Of a stretch of DNA of 64,000 bases, positions 36,701-47,848 are shown in pieces. The stretch covers positions 2,912,001 through 2,976,000 of the forward strand of contig NC_090967.1 in the NCBI RefSeq assembly GCF_040807025.1, given 5' to 3'. The stretch comes from Struthio camelus (lineage: Eukaryota > Chordata > Aves > Struthioniformes > Struthionidae). The notes under the pieces were generated by a model that was not told the DNA's origin, ran no database searches, and worked only from the letters and a program-made list of their open reading frames with translations. Each line of letters begins with the position of its first letter. The stretch's first letter is position 1. Made by a program: the position numbers and the translations under genes.

Positions 36701-37611
36701 TCCAAGAAAGTCAGAGTGAGGCAACCCAGCAGGGCTGGCGTCATTTTGTTCTTTTTTGGTTGGATCTCGATGGAGCTGCATGTTTGAGTGCAATGTGGTT
36801 CCACTAGTTTCCTCCAGCCTCCCCCAGACCCAGCCAAACCCTATCCCTGCCTCTCTTGGCAGCGGACAGCCATGCATTATTCAAGCGGATGGCTGAGGCT
36901 TGCTCTTTCACTTCCAAACTCTTCTCTGCCTGCCAACCTGCATTGCTTTGGTAGCCACTGCACTTTTGGAAAGGTGGCAAACGGGGCTGGGGCCAGATGG
37001 TGCAGATGGGTAGTGGTGCCTTGTAGTTCCATACAGGTCAATCAGAGCCAGTCACTGGAACAAATCACTGAAGCCACTTGCAAGGGAAGGGAAGTGCACC
37101 CAACAATGCACACGCGAGCGCTTAGTCTCATCTCATCTGCTAATTTGCAGCATTCAGAGGAAGATTTAATTTACTGCGCTCGGGAAAGCGACTTGCCCTG
37201 CGGCATACTGGCTGCATACCAATGACTGTGGGCTCTCCCCAGCATCATCCTCCGGCATCTCCCAGGGAAACCAAAGGGGAAGCACAGAGGCGAAGCAGCA
37301 CGGCACAGGACACATGTAGGGCCTGGGAGCCCCTGGTCTCAGCAGAGGCCAGACACAGACCTTGCTCTGCAATGGGAGCAGAGCATCCCTTCAGCCCTCA
37401 GTGCTTTTCTTCCAACCCTAGGGCTGCCCCGTGTCCCATGGGCTCACGTACTGCAGGTGCTGGCTATACTGTGGCTGGAGGGTCCTGAGGCGTGCTGAGC
37501 TTGTCAAACCTCACTTCTTTTTGAGATCAGCTCCACACATACAGAAGCACATTTGTGTTATATTTGCAGCCTGGTGACTGGTTTTGTCACTAACAGGAGA
37601 GGTCTTATGCT
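33771..37611. other. Intronic DNA without recognised features
   Basis: Ordinary-composition intron sequence. I see no coding exon, tandem array or recognisable transposon in it. The short open frames here lack family motifs. Confidence 0.55.
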
Positions 37612-37697
37612 CCAGAGGACCCTGCTTGAGCAGGGAGGTTGGACTAGATGATCTCCAGAGGTCCCTTCCAGCCTAAACCATTCTGTGATTCTGTGAT
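37612..37697 (+). mobile_element. CR1 LINE 3' end (avian type)
   Basis: Contains GGTTGGACTAGATGATCTCC (37,637-37,656), AGAGGTCCCTTCCAGCC and a CCATTCTGTGATTCTGTGAT end, the signature of the 3'UTR and short terminal repeat of avian CR1 non-LTR retrotransposons. It is a typical severely 5'-truncated copy with no coding part and is fairly well preserved, so relatively young. This is the strongest evidence that the window is from a bird. Confidence 0.93.
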
Positions 37698-37999
37698 TTC
37701 CCAAACATTTTGTGCCCAACATAGCAACTTATCCAAGTGTAGACAACATGTCCAACATGTCCCAGATCTGATATTGAGGGAGCAGAGCCCACCCGTTCTG
37801 CTCTGAGCTGGCAGGGTCAATGAGGCTGTAGCTCTGTAGACACATTGCATTTCCTAATAGGTAGTTCTCCTAGCTCTGGATGGCCTGTGGGTTTCTAGAT
37901 CTGGTGGTTTCTAGAGTGTGGCAATTTTAGTTCAGCATGGTTCAAAGGTATTGGATGCTGTAGGACTCCCAGGAACTTTTGAAACGTCCTGCTCTCTTG

Positions 38000-40900
38000 A
38001 AGTCTGCATGGTTGCAGGGCTGCAATGTTGCAGGGTGGTGGGGGAGGACAAGCAGCAAGACAGATGCCTTGTCCCTACTGGGGGCAAGTGGGTATGTGAA
38101 ACGGTGCAATTGTGTGTGTGCAAGAGGCAGGCTTGCACCTTCTTCACCCATCCGTTCCATCACTGTTGCATCTCACTCAGGGCCTAGGGAAACCTCACGT
38201 GGGGGCACGAGGCAGCACTGCCCTGAAGGAGGAGAGTCAGGGCTCTGTGTGCCCTGCTATGGTGGGTGACAGCAGGGCAATGGCCTTCTGTCCTCCTGGC
38301 AGTGAGAAACAACTTTCGACAAGAGCAGGTGTCCAGTAGCATGCAGGTGTGGTCCAGGCAGTGATGGCCACCACGGCATGCATCCTCCTCTGGTGCAAAC
38401 AGCCCTTAGCACCAGCTGAGTGACCCAGGCTGTCCCTAGGGCTGCTCAAGTTCTGTTTTGCATTGAAATTCTTTGACTTCTGTTGAAATCAGCAGTGTTG
38501 GTTTTCGTGATGATTTTAATTATTTTATGAGGAAAACAACTGAAATGGAAAGCGTCCCAAACTGCTCTTTTCATGATGAAAAAAGCCTTTAAAATGGTGC
38601 TATCCTCTCCCATGCGGCTTTTCTTTGGAAATACTGGGGGAATGATTTTCCCTCGTTTTTTTTCATGCTGTGAGGGACTTTTTGAGCCTGCAAAGATTTG
38701 TATTTCTATCGTCTCCTGTTGCCTTCTGCTTTTGCTCCTGAGCTGCTCTGTTCAGTACAAAACTCAGCACAGAGACTTGGATGAGTATTGCAAGTGGCCA
38801 AGATTGAAACCTGCTGTTTTCTAGGTTCTCAGTTGTGATCTGAAACCTTGTTCACAGCAAACGCTTATGCCTTCATTGAGGTGGGCTGAAGAGTTGTGTG
38901 GTTAACACTAAATCCCCTTTGCCTATCTGTTCATTAGTTCTTGCAACCGAATGGAGTTTCAACAAGAAGAAAGGCAAAAATTAAGTTGTTTACTGGTTTT
39001 TGAGCACTTTTTTTTCCCCACATTGTATGTTGCTCACCCATCAGCACTGAATCTTCCTAGCTGGCAATTGGCTCAGACTCAAAGCCTGCTTTGCCATGGG
39101 AGGCACTGGGTTATTTCCAGTTTACTCAGAGCTGCAGCCCCCGAAACCTTCCAAAATGCTGAAACAATAACACCTATTGCCCAGCCCTACTGCCAAATGC
39201 TCCCCCTCTCTGCGAAAGAGATTGGGTTCCCTCTGCCCCTTCAAGGAGAGGGGAAATTGAGGCAAAAGGAAGTGCCGCAGGGGCTGGACCCATCTCAAAG
39301 GCAGCAGTCTAGCATGGAGAGATGCCAGCTTCGCTCAGTGCCATTTTCCACCTGGTGCCCACCAGTGAAACAAGCCTGTCCTGCCTCTGCACCAAGGAAA
39401 CCTGTCCCAGCCAGATCGGCCACATTCAGATAACCCTTCTCCATCCCTCCCTCCACCTCCCTTTGAGTGTCTAAATGCTTCACTGTTCCCCTCACACTGC
39501 TACAAGACAATTTGACAGAGAGAAAAAGAGAAAAGCTGGTGATTTTTTTCCTAACCTCGCTTGCAGCCAGCATGCTGGCTCTGAAAGGCCCTGGCTGTCT
39601 TTTGTGATTTCAACAAATCACCAGCACTTAAGCAAAGTGGGCAGAAAATTGCAGGTTGTATTGCAACTGAATGGAGAGGGAGAGCACGCTGGGGCTGAGA
39701 AAACAGAGGTTTGCGGGTATAATAGAGAAACCACTGTCTGGCAGGCTGCGGAAGCCTGCAAAGCCATCAGGTATTAGTTAAATGCTTCACGGAGTTCACG
39801 CTGCGAGGCATAATCGCAGCTTCTGAACAGCAGCCGTTTGATTGTCTCTATTATGTCCCTTTAGAAATGATTTGGGAGATATTTTGCTTTGAGCTGTCAA
39901 GGTTAAGTCAAGGAAAACGCTGTCCCTCTGACATAAGTCTCCAGGGAGGTAGAAAGCCTGAGCAGAAGCTCCTCTGGGGGAAGCAGGCAGGATGCCTTTG
40001 CTTTCAGAGGTCTTCCTCACAGTTTGCCTTCTAAGGTCCTTCCTTTGGCGCTGCTCCCTGAGGTTTATCTGCAGCCAGATCAGCTATCTTGGTGATGAGG
40101 ACACACTAGGGCTGTGTGCCTGGTGTGCGGAAGAAGTGGGGTCTATGCAACTGCCCTGTGCAAATGCATGTCTGCCAGTCCTTCCTTGCAACTTCTGCAC
40201 TTGTTGGCCGATCGCAGCCAAACCTGGTTGCGCTGGTTGCGCTGTTGAGGTCTCAGAAGTGCACGTTTTGTCAAAGTGGCTGGGGAGAGAGAAGGAGAGA
40301 AGAGAGAGATCTCCATGGGGGGATGTGTGAGCTCAAGCCCTTACTAGACATCAGAGTATCCACACAGTCTATGCCCTGAGGCTATGGAGAACACCAGTCC
40401 TTCTCCCCCAGCCTTGGTCCAGGTACTGTCAGGGTCCCCTGCGCCACAGGAGAGCCAGGGAGCAGGACAAGTCAGGGAATAAACCCTGTACTTTGGGTGT
40501 TAGCTGGGGAAATAACTCAGGGGAAGAGGTAGAAGCGCCCCCGAAGCATGTCCTAGTCCCCAGGGAGAGGAGACAAGCCCAGAGAGCTCCAGAGGGAGGG
40601 AGGTGAAGAAAAGCATCAAGCGAAGAATGAGTCGTTCATAGTCTGGGCCTTGAAAAAGGGATTTTGAAGCACAGAGGAAAACCTCCCCCATGACAGCCGG
40701 GGTGAGAGTCAAAGCTGTGCCCCCAGCCCTCTCCCACTGCAGCACTTTCCGGTATGCTCAGATGGCCCCAGCCAGGGTCCGGCAAGTGAGACCCCCCCCC
40801 CCCCCCCCCCAGGAAAGCAATGGCCAGGGGATGAGGAATAGAAAAGAGCCTCTGCCAGGGGGTTGATGGCCACTGTAAATAGATCTGACTAGCATCACTA

Positions 40901-43700
40901 TTGATTTCTGTTGTGTGGAGCTGTAATTAGATTGAACTGGGAAGAGGGGTGTTGGGCTGCGTCAGCAGAAAAATAAATTAATAAATAAACAAACAAGCAC
41001 AGGAAATGTGGGACCCATCCACCTCTGGTGTTGCTGCCCACAGTTCCATGCCACTGGCCAAAAATAAGTAGGAGGTTGTGCAGGGTGCAGAGCAGGGTGT
41101 CAGAGTCCCCCCACCAGGCCGTGTGCTGCTCAGTTCTGTGCGCCCTGTCGGTTTGGAGAGAGGATGCTGTGGGAGCCCTTATGGCCCTTTTCTCCCAGAT
41201 GGACCCATTCATCTACAGAACCCCGTTTCTTGTCCCAGAAAATCACATCCTACCCAAGCAGGTCAAACTGGAGGAAAACCCAGATTCCTCAGCCTGGAGC
41301 CCTGCAGCCACTCTGCTGCATCCCCACTCTTGCAGCGGGGTGTGTAGCCCTCACCACTCCAAACCTCCCTTTTCAAATTATCTCTGTCTCAGCAATGCTT
41401 AGTGCTGGCATTAATGCTGGGTCACAGTTTTACCAGCAACACCATGATTGCTAGGTTTTGCCTCAGAGCTGTCAGTTATTAGTGGGCGACTGGTTAGTAA
41501 TAATTACTCCTAATAATTGAGTGGGGAAAAAAATGTGGGTTTGAAAACTTGAAATGCTGGCTCACAGGTTGGCTACCTGATACCGCTGATGGGACCAGGT
41601 GCTGATACATGAGAGTGAAGGAGGACAACCTGGATCCCGGTGGCTTTACTGTGGTTATAACTGGGTTAGCACATGTTGCAAAGGATGCCTGCACTAACAC
41701 ATCACTTGACATTTCCCGTGGGGAGATAGATATAGCTATTTTTGCACATATTTACATACATATGGACAGTTATATATGCATGATATGTATCAAGTATAGA
41801 GATACAGAGATGGTTTCTATTGGATCCTCTGGGAGTCCCAAGCAGGTTAGCTGCACATTGAGCTGGGGCTGAGCTCCTCCACACGTGGAAGATGGGGCAG
41901 GGATGGCAGGAGGTGCCTCTGGTGATGCCATGGGGCAGCGGGTCCCCAGTGCAGAGCCAAAGCTGGGTCCAGCACATGCTGCCCCCAGGTGCGGGCACCT
42001 GCCACGTGCCAGGAGTGGACCGCTTGCATCTCTCATTAGATGACTAGAGGAAAATGCAGTGTCTACCTTAAACTAGGCACTCACTTTTAGGTTGTTATAG
42101 GTAGATGAGATGTCTCTCCCCCTCCCTAAGTTAACCTAGAGCCAGGCCAACACATTCCCAGGCCATATAAGGGGAGCCAGGCTGGTCAGAGAGGGGCTGC
42201 AGGCTGTGCAGGGTTTGCAGCCCCCTGCCTGCCTGACTGGAGTGCTGTGGCCCAGCTGTGCTCGTGGGACGGATGTGAGGTGCCCGCTGGCAGCACAAGG
42301 TCCTGCCAGCAAAGCTAGTATGGGACAGACTGAGCATGCCAGGCAGATGCCAGGAGGGGGTGTGAGAGTGGGTGAGGGGTTCATCAGGGTGAATATGTGC
42401 TGCTCTGAATGTGCACATCACAAGGGGGAGGGACTTTTTCTGCTTGTTGGTTGGGTTTTGGGGGTATGTTTGGGGGGTTCTTTTAATTCATGTGTGGAAA
42501 AAAGTCAAATTTTCTATAAAGGCTTTTTTTGTTTGTTCTTTTTGCAAGCATCTGATGGTCATAGGGTAGGTTTCCACTAAACCATTCTCTCCTGGCTGTT
42601 TGAGTAAGGTACCCCTGGAACAGGCTCCCCCAACACCACCAGGGCTGAAACTGTCCCTTATCCGTTAGAATGATGGTTTCCAGCCTCTGAACTCAGGGCC
42701 TTTTGCAAAACCTGTGGGGGGGGAGAAAGGGGAGGGGGAGAAGGATTTCCTCTAACCATCTTTATCAGGGATAACTGATTTAATTTTAATGTTTTGGTCA
42801 TGCCAGTCCTGCTATCTTCTGTCCCCTACCCCATGCACTGAGCCAAGCAGGAACAGAGCAAATGACTTCTGCAGCCCAAACTGGAATGAGGCCAGGACAG
42901 TGACCAGCAGCCAGGGAAAAAGGGTTAAATTTGTTGGATGAATTACCTGTCAAAAATGCAACACTGAGCTCTAAATCTCTCCAGCTTTGGGTGGAAGTGG
43001 TGGATATTGTCCTTCACTCTTAGTTCAAGGTGCCTATGGTGTAAAGAGGAACGGTAGTGCAGGTGAGCTTAAGAAAAAGTGAAGAAAATACCTTGCTTTT
43101 TCTCTAATTAGGAAGAAGTAATTTGCATTTTAAACACACGCCCCTTACTCCTCCTTTTCCAGATTCAGAAAAGGCTATAATGGCTGCCTGCTGTTTTGCT
43201 GAACCTGGAAATAAGAGGTGTGTTTGTATAGCAGGAAAGGTAGTTAGCCAGAGGGGAACAATCATCGGCCCAGGGACCCAAGCAGCCATCCCATCACTGT
43301 GGCAGCGGCTTTCAGCCTTGACCTCTGGGCTCTTGGAGGGCTGTGCACCAAATGTAAGAGGCTCCTGGAAGTGCCTAAGAGAAGCAAGTTGCCATCTGTC
43401 ATCTGGCAGCCTGTGGAGAGCAAACAAAGGACCTACACCCTTGCTGCAAAATCGTTCCGAAGATCCAAACCGAAAACCCTAAAGGGTTGAAAACTGCTTC
43501 TCTGTTTGGGGCAAGAGTGGGCTCTCCTTAGAAAGGTTTAGACTGCAATATCCTGACTTTTTTTCTGAGCTCTCTGGAGGAAATGGTGTGTCCCCAGCCT
43601 TGGAGAGCTGGATCCGTGCTCTGACCTGTCCATGGGCACCTTGTGCTCCAGCAGTGCCCATGCATATCCAGCCAAGTCCTGACCCAGACAAGACCCTGAG
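38000..43700. other. Intronic DNA, mostly unremarkable
   Basis: No exon recognised. It holds a run of 19 C residues (40,792-40,810), a possible MIR-like fragment near 39,250-39,285 (GGGGAAATTGAGGCAAAAGG, weak), and an AT-rich non-repetitive block at 39,760-39,870 with TATTATGTCCC and GTTTGATTGTC words that could be regulatory. Confidence 0.5.
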
Positions 43701-43803
43701 CACCGTGATCTCACCTTGAAGTTCAATGTAGCTTTGAGATTGGCCCTGCTTCAAGTAGGTGCTAGACCAGCAAACTGTATGAATCTCAATTATTCTATGA
43801 GTC
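43701..43803 (+). mobile_element. Degraded CR1 LINE 3' end
   Basis: Diverged match to a CR1 3' region: a GTGATCTCACCTTGAAGTTC segment, GGCCCTGCTTCAAGTAGGTG (43,742-43,761), a CTAGACCAG remnant of the GGACTAGATGA box, and a final TCAATTATTCTATGAGTC close to the expected ATTCTATGA end. Older than the copy at 37.6 kb. Confidence 0.6.
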
Positions 43804-44804
43804 TTTAACTTTCCAGGAAAATATTGTAGAAAAGGACCCCTGTTCCCACCGCTTCCACCAACAGAGCTTGATATTCCTGCAATTAAAATTCATATATTTA
43901 CAAAATTCTGTTTAGCCATGTCCTTCCATTTTTTACACACAGCATAGAGACGTCACAGGGGCTTTCCCGGTTCCCCACACCCAGTTTACATTTGTCACTC
44001 AAAGCAGACAGCACCTCTGTCCTGACCCACTGCTCAAACCAAATCAGTAGGGAAGATTATAATTAGGTACTGGTTCAACCTGACACATGTTTCGAAGGCT
44101 ACGATAGCAAAGGCATGTAGGGAAGCCTGAATTTCCTGGAGTTTCAGACCACTGAGGCTGTTCTTCAGCCTCAGGAGACAGGAAAACCCCTTTCCCGATC
44201 AGGCTGAAACAAGGATGCTTGTTCCCCTCTTTCTGTCATGAGATGTGTTCGCTGCAGACTAGATGTGTCATACCATCCCCATCCCCAGCATTCCCTGCCG
44301 GTTTGGAGTTGGCAGCTGGATGCAATGGCCAAGAGACACTGGTTCCCTGAGTCCTCCAGCAAGATCAGCAGACACGAGGAAGAGGCAATGGAGCCCATGC
44401 CAGAGTGCGAGGGAGGGAGGGAGGCTCATGGACGACCCCCAAGATTTAGCAATAGAGCAGGTCCCAGTAACCAGGCAGTGAGAGCAGGGGCAGGCCAGAA
44501 GTTTCATCTGCCTCTAGTTCCAGGGTTAGCAGGAGATTCTGAGACTTCAGCTTTTCCCAAGGATGCTAGGTTTCACCTGAGCTTTTCTCAGACTTAAGTT
44601 GAAAAGGGCTGTTGTCCCATCTCAGCAGAAGCCCAGGAGGCAAAGGGTAGAAGAGGAGGAAGGTAGCCAAGGGAGAGGTGGGCAAAAAGCTGGCAGCTTT
44701 ACTAGAGGGAAGGGCCTGGTTTGGGGAGGCAGCCAGGCAATCTAGAAGCAGGCCAGGTTGGTCAGCGCCAATTAATGGCCCTATTCTCTCTTTTGAACAT
44801 CTAG

Positions 44805-45097
44805 CTTGCAAACGCAAAGAGCAAGAGCAGCAGAAAGACAGGAGCCTGCAGCCCAAGAAGCAGCGGCTGGTCTTCACGGACCTCCAGCGCCGCACCCTGA
44901 TTGCCATCTTCAAGGAGAACAAGCGCCCATCCAAAGAAATGCAGATGACCATCTCACAGCAACTCGGCTTGGAGCTCAACACCGTCAGCAACTTCTTCAT
45001 GAATGCCCGCCGGCGGTGTATGAACCGCTGGCAGGAGGAGCCAGGCACCAACCCTGGAGTCCCTTCTTCTTCTACAAGCACTTTCTCCAAAGCATGA
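44805..45097 (+). CDS. ONECUT3: ONECUT3 coding exon 2 (homeodomain and C-terminus)
   Basis: Follows a CATCTAG acceptor. Its first two bases complete Ala344, giving the family's LRLAACKRKEQEQQ junction and a 440-residue protein with exon 1. The divergent homeodomain spans about residues 360-419. Helix 3 reads TVSNFFMNARRRC and carries the ONECUT hallmarks Phe48 (Phe407) and Met50 (Met409) next to invariant Asn51 (Asn410). The segment LQPKKQRLVFTDLQRRTLIA, the Cys-Met-Asn-Arg-Trp after the Arg triplet, and the C-terminal TSTFSKA match ONECUT3. ONECUT1 and ONECUT2 instead have TPKK/SQKK before the homeodomain and end in TCTKA. Cut domain and homeodomain together bind ATCAAT-type DNA and recruit coactivators. 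The stop is TGA at 45,095. Confidence 0.97.
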
Positions 45098-46330
45098 TGT
45101 CCCCCAGCCCTCCCTGCCCTTTCCCGGACATCCTCCTCATGACAAAGCCAACCCCAAACTTACACGCATACCCCCAGCGGCTGAGCTGACTGGGGTGGGT
45201 ACTCTTGGGCACTGCAAGTCCGTTGGCCTCCCAAACCCTCTGTCACGTCCTGCTGCTGTATCCTCCAAGCTCATGGAGGAGGGGAAGGGTTTGCAACTGG
45301 TTCAGTTTCTCTCCAGCAGGAAGGCTGGGAGGAAACCCCCAGTGGAGTGAAAGATGACATGGAGGGAGAGGGCAAGGTGCTGTTTTTGAAGCATCCTTGC
45401 CACAAAACCTTGTCTTCACCCACCCACCAGGGTCCAACCCTCGAGGAGAGGGGCACCTCATCCCCTCCAGTCCTCCCAACCTCAAGGTGCCCACCAGGGC
45501 CACTGTGGTGGAGGTGGGTGAGATACAAGAGGTGGAGCCATGGGGCCAGGCAGCAGCACAACCCCAACAAACTGGGGCCAAAACCCATATGATTTAAGGA
45601 GAGACAAGCAGGGAAAACTCTCCATGGCTGCAGTCTCTGGTTCTTGAAGCTTTCTACAAGCTAAGGTGCAGCAGGGTGTCCCAAAGCAGCCAGGCCCTCT
45701 CTCCCACTCGAAGCTTTGGGAAACCTGCTCAAAGGCTTCCCTGCACTCCCGGGTGCTTCGGTCTCCTCCACAGTCACCTTCCTCTCACCCACCCTGCAAC
45801 GCCCCCAAGAGCACCCACCACCTGCTGGCCCCGAGTCCCCATGCACATGCACACCCCAACCTATGAGAGCACCTGTCCCCTGGGTCCCTCCCAGACAAAC
45901 TCCATGGCAAAGGAGATGGCGGAGGCACCGCGTTGCTGTGGCCACCCGCCACCGCCGCTGCACACCCAAGCTTCTCTGAGTGCCACACTGCAGCCCAGCA
46001 GCCAGAGGCAGGGGACTGCAGCTTGCACTGTGTTGCCTAGAGCCCAAGCAGGTCAAGAAGCACATTTTAGGTACAGAAATCGGGTATTTAAATAGGAATT
46101 GTTTGAAAGGAGATGGGAGGAGAGACTTCGAGTGAAGGATCTGATCTTTCCTGGTGACTGGCTCAGTGGGGGCCAGGCTGGCTCCACCATATTCGCCGCT
46201 TGGTTTCTGGTTCACTTTTCAGTTGAGGAATGAACTCAGACACAGCACTGTTTTGTTGGCTTTGTGTCTTGCCCCATCTGCCCCTCGACACACACACTGT
46301 TGTCCCCTGCCCTTTGTCCTCATCTCTGCT

Positions 46331-46338
46331 ACCAAAGA
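46331..46338 (+). promoter_or_regulatory. miR-9 8-mer site 1
   Basis: ACCAAAGA, perfect complement to miR-9-5p seed positions 2-8 with A opposite position 1, about 1.2 kb after the ONECUT3 stop. Confidence 0.6.
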
Positions 46339-47184
46339 AATTGAAAAACCAAAAACCAAACAACAAAAATCCCTCCGGGGAAGCAATGTTGGTGCACGGT
46401 GGAAGAAGCAAATCTCACGGATCTGGTTGCAAAATCAAGCCCTGTGTGTGAGAAAGGGAAAAATAAACCAAAAAGGAATAATAATATAAAGGAGAAAAAA
46501 ATCTACCAAACAAGCTCAATGAAAAGACCGGCAACTTACAAAAAGACAACAGATTTTTTTTTTTTGTGCCAATTAACAACCTGCCTTAAACGCGAAATTC
46601 TGGAGCAATGGTACTAGCTTCAAAATGATTGTTTCCTCCGAGCTCTCGATGGTGACTTGTGCCATATAAAAAGCAATCACAAGGCCAAACAATTACAATC
46701 AGCCGTTGCCCCAGCCACGGACGCAGCCGCCCTCGCAGGCACCTTGCCAAACTCCGGGCCTCCTTGGGGGGGGAGAAGAAGATGCCACGGGGACCGGAAG
46801 AGGCTGGGAGAGACTTGGGGATGGAGGGGAAGGCAAGGTCCCCTGCTTCCCCCACCACTTGGGGAAAAAAAAAAATCCTCCAAAAACAAACACACAAAAA
46901 AGGGACAATATTGAATTTATGCGGGTAAAATAGTACCATCTGTGTTCTAGCGCTATGGTTTCTTTGATTCACTTTACTTTGAAAGCGATCTGTTGTGTAA
47001 CAGGAAGGCACCTTGTTGAAAAGAAGGAAAGAAGGAAAAAAAATGTGTGTACGTACACCAAAAAAAAAAATCCCCCCAAAAAGAGGAAGGACAGAATGAA
47101 AGAGAGAAAGAAAGATCCCTGCAGATGCAGCCCTAACCTGTTGCAATCACCAGCAAGGTTAGGGGATGTCTTTCAGACAGTTTT

Positions 47185-47192
47185 ACCAAAGA
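47185..47192 (+). promoter_or_regulatory. miR-9 8-mer site 2
   Basis: ACCAAAGA in a TTTTACCAAAGAGC context, within the inferred ONECUT3 3'UTR. Confidence 0.6.
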
Positions 47193-47594
47193 GCTCATGG
47201 GGAAAGTGGGAGATGGAGGGGCTGGGTGGGGGTGGGGGGGGTGCCAGACTTGACACAGTCACACCAAACCGAAACAATTTCCTGCTAGAAAGAGAGGGCG
47301 GGAGGGTGGGAGAGAGAGGTGGAGAGAAGGAAGGACCGGGAAATGGCAGGTGCCACAGCGTATTTTGCCAACCACAACCAAAAAAACTAACGGCAAAGCA
47401 AATCTCATTCCCTAGGACCCCGCTCCCTGCCACTGATTTTCCCCTAACGTTGTTTCTTCTTGTCTTGTTGTGACGTGGTGACGATGGTGGTGGATCCCTG
47501 AACCCCATCAAGTAGTATTCAAGGGCTGAAAAGCCAGGAAGGGGGCCTTGGTTTGGGAAGTGAAAAACACACAGAAAAAAAGGAAAAAAAAATA

Positions 47595-47719
47595 AAAGAA
47601 AAGAAAAGAAAAGAAAAGAAAAGAAAAGAAAAGAAAAGAAAAGAAAAGAAAAGAAAAGAAAAGAAAAGAAAAGAAAAGAAAAGAAAAGAAAAGAAAAGAA
47701 AAGAAAAGAAAAGAAAAGG
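47595..47719 (+). repeat. (AAAAG)n pentanucleotide array
   Basis: About 25 near-perfect AAAAG units in the inferred ONECUT3 3'UTR, the reverse complement of the intronic TTTTC array at 19,232-19,349. The Lys/Glu- and Phe/Leu-rich frames are artefacts. Confidence 0.97.
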
Positions 47720-47791
47720 AAAAAAAAAGTATAAATGCCACAGGCCCTCAAGGATGCAAAGACATTTCTAGTGAGAACCCGAGAATAAAGG

Positions 47792-47799
47792 CTACCTCA
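47792..47799 (+). promoter_or_regulatory. Possible let-7 8-mer site
   Basis: CTACCTCA, a perfect 8-mer match to the let-7 seed, 50 bases before miR-9 site 3. One such site in 10 kb could be chance. Confidence 0.3.
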
Positions 47800-47840
47800 C
47801 TTGAGTTTTCAATTTTTGTGATTTGAAAATCACGTCTGAT

Positions 47841-47848
47841 ACCAAAGA
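47841..47848 (+). promoter_or_regulatory. miR-9 8-mer site 3
   Basis: ACCAAAGA in a GATACCAAAGATTTTG context. A 7-mer (ACCAAAG, 48,067-48,073) follows 226 bases downstream. Confidence 0.6.

Larger units (their letters stand above)
13140..44804 (+). other. ONECUT3: ONECUT3 intron 1 (31.7 kb, phase 1)
   Basis: Inferred from a GTAGGG donor at 13,140 and an acceptor ending CATCTAG at 44,804. It splits the gene between Cut domain and homeodomain, as in other ONECUT genes. The first third (to about 20.4 kb) stays CpG-rich. Later parts are ordinary composition except for a CpG-rich block at 32.0-33.8 kb. Contents with separate entries: candidate enhancers, polypyrimidine tracts, MIR-like and CR1 relics and simple repeats. 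I recognise no other gene inside it. Confidence 0.9.

Noticed and set aside
39250-39285. Possible reverse MIR fragment (GGGGAAATTGAGGCAAAAGG)
   Set aside because: Similarity is limited to one 20-bp segment with no supporting flanks.
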